From assembly GCA_016875435.1 (NCBI GenBank), contig VGRE01000011.1, positions 1-34,434 of the forward strand: DNA of 34,434 nucleotides, in the 5' to 3' direction. Origin of the DNA: Deltaproteobacteria bacterium (GTDB taxonomy: Bacteria; Myxococcota_A; UBA796; SXON01). Of the stretch, positions 1 through 6,206 are shown in pieces. The notes beneath the pieces were generated by a model. The model did not search any database. It saw nothing but the letters and a program-made list of their open reading frames with translations, and was not told the DNA's origin. The position numbers and the translations under genes were made by a program. The first letter of the stretch is position 1. Each line of letters begins with the position of its first letter.

Positions 1-2
1 CG

Positions 3-512
3 GGCGGCGATGCCTCCGCCACGGCTTGCGCCCTCGACCTGGACACCGGCCCCTCGGTGCTCGCCAACGTCGATGGCGTGTACCGCTACGGCTTCGACCC
101 CGACTCGCCGGCCCCCAGCTTCGAGGCCGACGAGGCCTACCCCTACGACGCGAGCGACCTCGACTCATGGGCCGACGACAGCGGCACCACCACGGTGATC
201 GCCGACGCGGCGCTCCGCCGCGTGATCATCGTGGAGGGCGACGGCAACGAGGTGCAGCTCGGCACCGCTCTCGACAGCCCCACCATCGCCAGCGCCTCGC
301 GCACGGGGGACGGGAGCTACCTCGTGGCGTGGGTCAACAGCGACGCCAGCGTCCGCGTGGCCTGGGGCTCGGAGGTCGACGGCTGGACCTACCAGGACGT
401 GGCCATCAGCGCCGGTACCCCAACGGGCGTGGCGGCGTGGTCCAACGGCGACGAGGGCCTCATCGCCGTGACCACCGAGTCGTCGCTGCTGGTCGGCACC
501 TATGATTTCTAG
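3..512 (+). CDS. 3' end of an unknown, probably exported protein (partial)
   Basis: The reading frame is open to the left edge of the window, so only the last 169 codons are present and the true start lies outside. The visible part is rich in Asp, Gly, Ser, Thr, Val and Trp, with short alternating hydrophobic strands such as SYLVAWVN and GWTYQDVAI. That pattern fits a beta-rich, perhaps propeller-like, extracellular domain. No catalytic motif is recognisable. The start of the visible part contains acidic spacers (FDPDSPAPSFEADEAYPYDASDLD). The TAG stop at 510-512 lies in the first copy of a short direct repeat, 28 bp from the convergent stop of the S41 protease gene. Function unknown; that it is coding is supported by composition and frame. 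Confidence 0.6.
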   Translation, partial: GGDASATACALDLDTGPSVLANVDGVYRYGFDPDSPAPSFEADEAYPYDASDLDSWADDSGTTTVIADAALRRVIIVEGDGNEVQLGTALDSPTIASASRTGDGSYLVAWVNSDASVRVAWGSEVDGWTYQDVAISAGTPTGVAAWSNGDEGLIAVTTESSLLVGTYDF

Positions 513-540
513 GCGACCGGGCGCGTTCTAGGCGACCGGG
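507..540. repeat. 15-bp direct repeat between convergent genes
   Basis: TTCTAGGCGACCGGG occurs at 507-521 and again at 526-540 with a 4-bp spacer. The first copy contains the stop codon of the left gene, and the second abuts the stop of the S41 protease gene on the other strand. It looks like a 19-bp tandem duplication. There is no obvious hairpin or T-run, so it is not a good terminator candidate. Confidence 0.7.
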
Positions 541-3087
541 TCAGGGCGTCGAGAAGGCCACGCCGTCGTCGCTGGGGGGCTCGCCGTCGCCGTACACGTA
601 CACCGTGCGAACCGTGCGCAAGCCTGACTTGTTCTCGGCGATCACCGTGAAGCGGTTGGTGCCCGGTCCCACCGGCACCTCCACCGCGTGCGCCACTCGC
701 TTGCCCCCCTTGGCCGACCAGAAGAGCTTCTCGTCGTCCCAGTCCACCGAGGCGTCCCAGCGCGTGCGGTCGACGCGCTCGGTGCCGCCGAAGATCACCA
801 CGTGGTCGATGCCCTGGACGTCGGCGAGGCGCACGCTCAGGGTCGTGGTCCCGGGATGCTGTCGCGACCTCGTCGCGCGCGCGACGACCTCCGGCGCGTC
901 CCGTTGGATGGCGCTGCCGTCTCGAGGCACCGGCACCGACCAGCGGGCGATGCGCCCGTGGCCGTCTGCCCGCACGTCGACCTCCAGCGGGAGCGTAGTC
1001 TCGTTGAACGCCGCGGCGATCTGGACCGGGAGGCGGTAGGCGTGTGACTCACCCGGCGCGAGGGTGGCGAGGTCACGCGCCGACTCGCCGAGCTCGAGCC
1101 CGTCCACGCCGGGGAAGGCGAGAGTGGCGCGCACCCCGGCGAGGGTTCGGCCGTCCTCGTTCCTCACCTCCACCACGACGTCGTTGCCGTCGAGGTGGGC
1201 GCGCACCGAGACCTCCGGGGGCCCGAGCCCTTCGATGGCCAGGGTGCCGTCCCAAGCCACCCCGGGAACGCAGCCCTGGCACTCCAGCACGCCCACCACG
1301 CGGTCCTCGCGCCCCGGCGTGTCGGCGTCGATGCGCACGCGAGCGCGCCCCTGGCCGGTTACCCCGGCGCCGAGCCGCCCGATGGGCAGCAGCAGGTCGT
1401 CCCAGGCGGGGCTGGTGGAGCGCAGGCGGATCGCGGCACGCGCGAGCGGGGGGCCGAGGTTCTCCACCGATACGCTGAGCTCGACCGTCTCGCCGGCGCG
1501 AGGCGTGGTGAGCGTGCCGAGCATCGCCGTGACGCGCGGCTCCGGCGCGGGCGCGCCACCGATCCAGTCCAGGCCCACGCCGTGGAGCACGTCCTGCACC
1601 CGTCCCTCCTGCTGAGCGACCAGCGTGGGCAGGAGCGCGTCGCGAGTGCGGAGAAGGTCGGTCCGCGTGGTGCCGCTTCCGGCGGTGAGGATCGATGTCG
1701 CGACATCCAGAGGATCGTCGCGGCTGGAGATGCCTTCTCTCGCGGGCGCGTCGGGCCAGTGCAGGAGCGGCGTGCGCTCGCCGAGCCTGGCGCGCACCCG
1801 CTGGGCGTCGGCGTACCACGCGCTGCCGTCCTCCACGTTCACCGGGTACAGCGCCAGGTCGGGCACCAGGCCCACGCCGGCAACGTGGGCGTCGTTGTCG
1901 AGGATGTACTCGGCCACGGTGAGCTTGAGCTTGAGGCCCTCGGCGAGTGGATACAGGGTTTGAACCGTGCCCTTGCCGAAGCTTGTCTCGCCAAGGAGTA
2001 GGGCCCGGTCGAGGTGGAGCAGGGCGCCGGCGAGGATCTCGGCGCCCGACGCGGTCTCGTGGTCGACCAGCACGACCATCGGGCCGTCGTAGGCCAGGAC
2101 CTCGGAGCGGGCGTCGATCTGGCGCACCAGCCCAGGCACCTTGTCGCCGTTGCGCCCGGCGGTGGTGACCAGCAAGCCCTCGTCCACGAACATGTCAGCC
2201 GACTTCGCCGACTGGACGAGCGAGCCGCCGGTGTTGCCCCGGAGGTCGATCACCAGCCCCTTTTCAAGGGCGCCCGCGGCGCGCAGCGCGTCGATCGCCT
2301 GCTGGAGGTTCGCTGTCGTCTGCTCCGAGAAGTGCTCGATCTTCACGACCCCGACGCCCCGGGGACCCACTTCGTGCGTGACGTTGGGGATGGACAGCTC
2401 GCGCCGCACCAGGTCCAGCTCCATGGCGGTGGCGCCGCGCTGGACGTCGATGCGCACCGTGGTGCCGGCGCGGCCGCGGATTCGCTCGGTGGCGTCGGCG
2501 GGCGTCATGCCCACCGTGCTCACGCCGTCGATGCGGATGATGCGGTCGTTCACGCGAATGCCCGCGAGCGCGGCGGGCGCGCCGGCGAAGGTCTCGATGA
2601 CGGTGAGGTGGCCGTCGAGGTCGCGCAGGGTGACGCCGATGCCGGTGAGCGTGCCCGAGAGGCGCTCGTCGAAGCGCTCCAGCGAGTCGCCGCTGAGCAC
2701 CACGCTGTGACGGTCGAGCGTGGACAGGGCCCCGCGCAGGATCTCCGCCCGGAGATCGAGGTCGTCGTCGAGGGGGAGCCCGGCGGCGTAGACCGCGTCT
2801 TCCAGGTCGGCGAGGGCGCTTGCAAGGTCGTCGCCGAGGCGCACGGTGGTGGTCCACCGGCCGCCGCGGAGCTTCGCCGTGCGACCGTCCTCCACGGATT
2901 GTAACCATTCCACCTCGGACTCGAGGCGGTCGGCTGCGGCACGGAACATCGCCTCCGGCACGATGCGCTCGGGCCAGAGGTAGCGCTCGTCGACGAGGCG
3001 CAGCGCGCCGCGGTACACCCCGAGGTCGGCGGCGAGCGCAGCGGCGGCGAGCAGGAGCACCACCACACAGGGTATAGGACCGGCCAT
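541..3087 (-). CDS. S41 family C-terminal processing peptidase with PDZ domain and long C-terminal beta extension
   Basis: Tail-specific protease of the CtpA/Prc group, expected to act in the cell envelope. The N-terminus (residues 1-20) is a hydrophobic signal-like segment without a clear positive n-region. A PDZ domain spans about 145-225 (GIGVTLRDLDGHLTVIE, then AALAGIRVNDRIIRIDG). The S41 core follows. The likely catalytic Ser347 sits in ETASGAEILAGAL and Lys372 in GETSFGKGTVQ, with Gln376 in the usual Ser-Lys-Gln arrangement. DLRGNTGGSL at 281-290 is the conserved strand-loop before the active site. At 848 residues it is about twice a typical CtpA. The extra ~400 residues look like Ig/CARDB-type beta domains, perhaps for substrate or envelope binding (inference). 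The ATG overlaps the larB ATG on the other strand; the GTG codons 8-10 are alternative starts. Confidence 0.9.
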   Translation of the reverse strand: MAGPIPCVVVLLLAAAALAADLGVYRGALRLVDERYLWPERIVPEAMFRAAADRLESEVEWLQSVEDGRTAKLRGGRWTTTVRLGDDLASALADLEDAVYAAGLPLDDDLDLRAEILRGALSTLDRHSVVLSGDSLERFDERLSGTLTGIGVTLRDLDGHLTVIETFAGAPAALAGIRVNDRIIRIDGVSTVGMTPADATERIRGRAGTTVRIDVQRGATAMELDLVRRELSIPNVTHEVGPRGVGVVKIEHFSEQTTANLQQAIDALRAAGALEKGLVIDLRGNTGGSLVQSAKSADMFVDEGLLVTTAGRNGDKVPGLVRQIDARSEVLAYDGPMVVLVDHETASGAEILAGALLHLDRALLLGETSFGKGTVQTLYPLAEGLKLKLTVAEYILDNDAHVAGVGLVPDLALYPVNVEDGSAWYADAQRVRARLGERTPLLHWPDAPAREGISSRDDPLDVATSILTAGSGTTRTDLLRTRDALLPTLVAQQEGRVQDVLHGVGLDWIGGAPAPEPRVTAMLGTLTTPRAGETVELSVSVENLGPPLARAAIRLRSTSPAWDDLLLPIGRLGAGVTGQGRARVRIDADTPGREDRVVGVLECQGCVPGVAWDGTLAIEGLGPPEVSVRAHLDGNDVVVEVRNEDGRTLAGVRATLAFPGVDGLELGESARDLATLAPGESHAYRLPVQIAAAFNETTLPLEVDVRADGHGRIARWSVPVPRDGSAIQRDAPEVVARATRSRQHPGTTTLSVRLADVQGIDHVVIFGGTERVDRTRWDASVDWDDEKLFWSAKGGKRVAHAVEVPVGPGTNRFTVIAENKSGLRTVRTVYVYGDGEPPSDDGVAFSTP

Positions 3088-3784
3088 GCCAGGCGCCAGC
3101 GATCATTCTGACGGCGAGCTTCCTTTCGCGACGGTGGATCTCGATCGGCACGCGCGGACGGGCTTTCCCGAGGTGGTGTACGGGGAGGGGAAGTCCGCCG
3201 AGCAAGTGGCGGCGGTGCTGGGCCTGCTCCGTGCGAGGGGGCAAGTGGGCCTCGCGACGCGGGTCAGCCGGGACAAGGGGCGTGCCGTCGTGAGCACCCT
3301 CGGCGAGGGCGCCCGCTACGATGACGAGGCCCGCGCGGTGATCGTCGGCGAGCCGGGGCCGGGTGTGGGCCGCATCGGCGTGGTGAGCGCGGGCACCAGC
3401 GACGGCGCCGTGGCGGCGGAGGCGGCGCTGGTGGCGCGGGTTCTTGGCAACCAGGTGGAGTGCTTCGTCGACGTGGGCGTGGCCGGTGTGCACCGGGTGC
3501 TCCGGCGCGTCGACGAGCTCCGCCGCTGCAATGTCCTGGTCGTCGTGGCGGGCATGGACGGCGCCTTGCCCTCGGTGGTGGGCGGCCTGGTGCGCGTGCC
3601 GGTGATCGCGGTGCCCACCAGCGTGGGCTACGGCGCCTCGTTCGGCGGCGTGGCTGCGCTCCTCTCGATGCTCAACTCCTGCGCGCCGGGCGTGGTGGTG
3701 GTGAACATCGACAATGGCTTCGGCGCCGCCTTCGCGGCCTCTCGCATCAACCGCGCGGTGGCCCTCCGCGAGGAGCCCGCGTGA
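3086..3784 (+). CDS. larB: LarB, nickel-pincer cofactor biosynthesis carboxylase
   Basis: LarB carboxylates and hydrolyses nicotinic acid adenine dinucleotide, the first step to the nickel-pincer nucleotide cofactor of lactate racemase-type enzymes (family knowledge). The 232-residue length fits. The N-terminus has the LarB hallmark RTGFPEVVYGEGKS. The C-terminal half is a PurE-like AIR carboxylase fold with SAGTSDGAVAAEAA, VVVAGMDGALPSVVGGL and PTSVGYGASFGGVAALLSMLNSC (quoted in pieces). The start at 3086 has AGGA about 10 bp upstream and agrees with the family N-terminus. The gene overlaps larC by four bases (GTGA), so the two are probably translationally coupled. LarE, the sulfur-inserting partner, and a LarA enzyme are not in this window. 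Confidence 0.93.
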   Translation: MPGASDHSDGELPFATVDLDRHARTGFPEVVYGEGKSAEQVAAVLGLLRARGQVGLATRVSRDKGRAVVSTLGEGARYDDEARAVIVGEPGPGVGRIGVVSAGTSDGAVAAEAALVARVLGNQVECFVDVGVAGVHRVLRRVDELRRCNVLVVVAGMDGALPSVVGGLVRVPVIAVPTSVGYGASFGGVAALLSMLNSCAPGVVVVNIDNGFGAAFAASRINRAVALREEPA

Positions 3785-5004
3785 GAGCCTTCGTCGATCC
3801 CGTCGGGGGGATCGCCGGCGACATGCTGGTGGCGGCTCTGGTCGACGCCGGGGCGCCGCTCGACGCCGTGCTCGCCGAGGTCCGCAAGCTCGGCGTCGCG
3901 GGCTGGTCGGCGCGGGTGGAACCGGCCTGGCGCGGTCCCTTTGCCGCCACCCGGTTCGTGGTGGAGCTCGACGTCCACGGGCACGACCACGGGCACGGGC
4001 ACGACCACGACCACGGGCACGACACGCACTGTCGCCGCTGGGCCGACATCCGCGCGCTCATAGAAGGATCCTCGCTCGGCGAGGGTGTAAGACGTCGATC
4101 CCTCGCGACCTTCTCGTTGCTCGCCGAGGCGGAAGGCCGGGTGCATGGCATTCCGGCCGAGCAGGTGGGATTCCACGAGGTGGGCGCTGTCGACTCCCTG
4201 GTCGACATCGTCGCGGCCGCGGCGGCGCTCGATCTGCTGGGAATAGACGACATCGTCGTCGGCCCCTTGCCGCTGGGGGGTGGGAGCGTGGTGGGCGCCC
4301 ACGGGCGCATTCCCCTGCCGGCCCCGGCCACGGTCGAGTGCCTGCGCGGCTTCGTCGTGGAGGGCATCGCGGCGCGTGGCGAGACGGTGACCCCCACGGG
4401 GGCGGCGCTGGTCGCGGCACTGATGCGCCCGGGGACGATGCCCGCGATGCGCGTGCTGCGAACCGGTGTCGGCGCGGGAACCTGGGACCCCGCCAGCCAC
4501 CCGAACGTCGTGAGGGTGATCCTCGGCGAGGGCGAGGCCGGCGCCGCCGCCGAGGTGATGGAACTGCGGGCCGAGGTGGACGGGCTGACCGGGGAGGCGG
4601 TGCCACCCCTGCTCGAGGCGCTGTTCGCCGCCGGGGCGATCGACGCCTACGTCACGCCCGTTCTCATGAAGAAGGGACGCCCCGGCCTCCTGTTGACAGC
4701 GCTCTGCGCGCAGGCGGAGGCACGCGTCGTGGGCGACGCGCTCCTGCGCCACGGTTGCACCCTCGGCTACCGCGCCACGCGCTGCGCGCGCGAGGTGCTG
4801 GCTCGTCGCCATGAGCGTGTCGCGACGCCATTCGGAGAGGTACGCATGAAAATTGGTGAGCGCGACGGCGCGATCCTGCACCTTGCACCGGAGTACGAGG
4901 ACTGCGCGCGGCTAGCTGTCGCAGGGGGCGCGCCGGTCGTGGAGGTGATGGCAGCGGCGCTGCTCGCTTGGTCTGCGGGCCGTGCTGGTTCATACTCCAC
5001 CTGA
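3781..5004 (+). CDS. larC: LarC, nickel insertion protein for the pincer cofactor (undivided LarC1-LarC2)
   Basis: LarC inserts nickel into the pincer nucleotide in a CTP-dependent reaction (family knowledge). The GTG start within the larB stop gives 407 residues beginning MRAFVDPVGGIAGDML, the typical LarC N-terminus. Residues 66-83 form a His-rich stretch with nine histidines, likely a metal-binding loop. GFHEVGAVDSLVDIV and GETVTPTGAALVAAL are conserved family blocks. The C-terminal LarC2-like part (MKKGRPG, then LGYRATRC) follows in the same frame. In Lactobacillus plantarum LarC1 and LarC2 are joined by programmed frameshifting; here the frame is continuous. The TGA stop overlaps the ATG of the next gene by one base (TGATG). 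Confidence 0.92.
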   Translation: MRAFVDPVGGIAGDMLVAALVDAGAPLDAVLAEVRKLGVAGWSARVEPAWRGPFAATRFVVELDVHGHDHGHGHDHDHGHDTHCRRWADIRALIEGSSLGEGVRRRSLATFSLLAEAEGRVHGIPAEQVGFHEVGAVDSLVDIVAAAAALDLLGIDDIVVGPLPLGGGSVVGAHGRIPLPAPATVECLRGFVVEGIAARGETVTPTGAALVAALMRPGTMPAMRVLRTGVGAGTWDPASHPNVVRVILGEGEAGAAAEVMELRAEVDGLTGEAVPPLLEALFAAGAIDAYVTPVLMKKGRPGLLLTALCAQAEARVVGDALLRHGCTLGYRATRCAREVLARRHERVATPFGEVRMKIGERDGAILHLAPEYEDCARLAVAGGAPVVEVMAAALLAWSAGRAGSYST

Positions 5005-5627
5005 TGTTTGAACACCCCGAGACGGTGCTCGCCGCGCTGCTCGACGCCGTGCCACTGGCCGTCGTGGTCACCGACGCCCGGGGGCGCATCCTGTTTGCCA
5101 ACGGCGCCGCGTCGCGGCTGTTCTCGTACTCGGTCCCCGAGATGCGACACCTTCTCCACGTCTCCGACCTGTACCATTCGCCTGCCGACGCGCGCGGCGC
5201 GCTCCGGGCCGCCCGCGACGGCGGGGGCGCGGCTGCGAGCCAAGTGATGCTCCGGAGCCGAGGCGGAGAGATCATCCCCGCGCGCGTGCACGTTTGCATC
5301 CTCGGCGACGCGGGCAGCGTCGGCAGCCTCGGCCTCATCGAAGACCTCCGCGAGGTCCAGGACCTTTCGCGACGCCTAGAAGACGCCACGCGCCAGATCG
5401 TGGCGAGTGAGAAGCGCGCGGCGGTGGTGGCCCTGGCAGGGCAGGCGGCCCACGAGCTGTCGCAGCCGCTGATGGCCGCGATGGGCAACGTCGAGCTCGC
5501 GCTCATGGCCCCGGGCGTCGATGCCAAGCTCGCCGCGCGCCTCGACAAGACCTACGAGCAGCTCGAGCGCATGCGCGGCATCGTGTCGGACCTGGTGCGG
5601 ATGACAGGCACGCGCTCGGCCTCGTAG
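5004..5627 (+). CDS. PAS-HisKA protein lacking the kinase ATPase domain
   Basis: A 207-residue cytoplasmic protein. Residues about 5-115 are a PAS sensor domain (VVVTDARGRILFANGAASRLF near residues 20-40). After a short helix comes a HisKA dimerisation/phosphoacceptor segment with His150 in AAHELSQPL. The protein ends at residue 207 with no N, G1 or G2 boxes, so there is no HATPase domain. It therefore cannot autophosphorylate by itself. It could be a phosphotransfer partner, an inhibitor of a full kinase, or a truncated kinase. The ATG at 5004 overlaps the larC stop, so it is probably co-translated with larBC. An in-frame start at 4968 would lie inside larC and is less likely. Downstream DNA does not encode a displaced ATPase domain: the next gene is a VOC protein. 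Confidence 0.8.
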   Translation: MFEHPETVLAALLDAVPLAVVVTDARGRILFANGAASRLFSYSVPEMRHLLHVSDLYHSPADARGALRAARDGGGAAASQVMLRSRGGEIIPARVHVCILGDAGSVGSLGLIEDLREVQDLSRRLEDATRQIVASEKRAAVVALAGQAAHELSQPLMAAMGNVELALMAPGVDAKLAARLDKTYEQLERMRGIVSDLVRMTGTRSAS

Positions 5628-5672
5628 CGCCTAACAAGTGGCGCATGATATGAACATGCGTACAGGTATGAA

Positions 5673-6071
5673 ATGGAACCAGGACGGCTCGTCCACGTGC
5701 GCATCGCCGCGCGCGACCCGGCGCGGGCCGCGCGCTTCTACGCCGATTGTTTCGGGTGGACCGTGGGCGAGCTCGACGATCGCGCCGTTCGCTTCCTCAC
5801 CCCGGGCGGCGTAGCGGGCAGCTTCTGGGCCGGCGGCGAGCCATCGAGTGCTGGGCCCGAGCTCTACGTGGGCGTGCCCGACGTGGTGCGGGCCGTCGCC
5901 CGCGCCGTGCAGCTCGGGGCGATGCGGATCGCCCGTCCCGGCCCCGGGCCCGACGGGGCCACCGTGGCGAGCCTGCTCGACCCGGAGGGCAACCGCGTGT
6001 GCGTGTGGGAGGCCCCCGGCAGTGGGAAGGAACGCGCACGGGCTGATGGGAAGGACGGTGCCCACGAGTAG
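5673..6071 (+). CDS. VOC (glyoxalase/bleomycin-resistance fold) protein
   Basis: A 132-residue single-module VOC protein. It has the characteristic opening VHVRIAARDPARAARFYADCFGW, interrupted here for brevity, and the closing SLLDPEGNRVCVWEAP. VOC proteins bind divalent metals and act as dioxygenases, isomerases, resistance proteins or antitoxin-like binders, and the substrate cannot be told from sequence. The His in VHVRIA and the Glu in CVWEAP are at usual metal-ligand positions. The ATG at 5673 has AGG seven bases upstream. The stop codon (6069-6071) is inside the left arm of a 9-bp inverted repeat that precedes the sigma-54 promoter. Confidence 0.82.
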   Translation: MEPGRLVHVRIAARDPARAARFYADCFGWTVGELDDRAVRFLTPGGVAGSFWAGGEPSSAGPELYVGVPDVVRAVARAVQLGAMRIARPGPGPDGATVASLLDPEGNRVCVWEAPGSGKERARADGKDGAHE

Positions 6072-6110
6072 CCTGCTTGCTAGGATAATTGTTGTGCTTT
6101 CCAGGCTACT
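6067..6110. promoter_or_regulatory. 9-bp inverted repeat upstream of the sigma-54 promoter
   Basis: AGTAGCCTG at 6067-6075 is the exact reverse complement of CAGGCTACT at 6102-6110, separated by a 26-bp AT-richer segment. It spans the end of the VOC gene. The long spacer and lack of a T-run argue against a terminator. Its centre is about 120 bp before the predicted start of the RNA, a usual distance for an activator (enhancer-binding protein) site of a sigma-54 promoter. That role is an inference. Confidence 0.45.
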
Positions 6111-6121
6111 TCCGTTTCATT

Positions 6122-6141
6122 ATGGGAACTTGCCTTCCCAT
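6122..6141. promoter_or_regulatory. 7-bp inverted repeat, possible activator site
   Basis: ATGGGAA at 6122-6128 and TTCCCAT at 6135-6141 form a perfect dyad with a 6-bp spacer. The centre is about 75 bp before the predicted RNA start. Dyads at this distance are typical of upstream activating sequences, but the binding protein is unknown. Confidence 0.45.
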
Positions 6142-6180
6142 TACACGCGACGAAAAGGCGCTTCTGACCATGCGGCAGGC

Positions 6181-6197
6181 TTGGCACGCCGCTTGCT
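6181..6197 (+). promoter_or_regulatory. Sigma-54 (RpoN) promoter, -24/-12 type
   Basis: TTGGCACGCCGCTTGCT matches the sigma-54 consensus YTGGCACG-N4-TTGCW at all specified positions, with the invariant GG at 6183-6184 and GC at 6195-6196 in the required spacing. Transcription should start about 12 bases after the GC, near 6207. There is no gene for at least 1.6 kb downstream in the plus direction, so its product appears to be the structured RNA at 6207-7703. A sigma-54 promoter needs an ATP-dependent activator; candidate sites lie at 6067-6110 and 6122-6141. Confidence 0.85.
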
Positions 6198-6206
6198 CTA
6201 GTGGAG

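Noticed and set aside
2014-2904. Plus-strand ORF of 296 codons opposite the S41 protease
   Set aside because: It is a shadow of the protease gene, whose catalytic motifs are clear on the minus strand.
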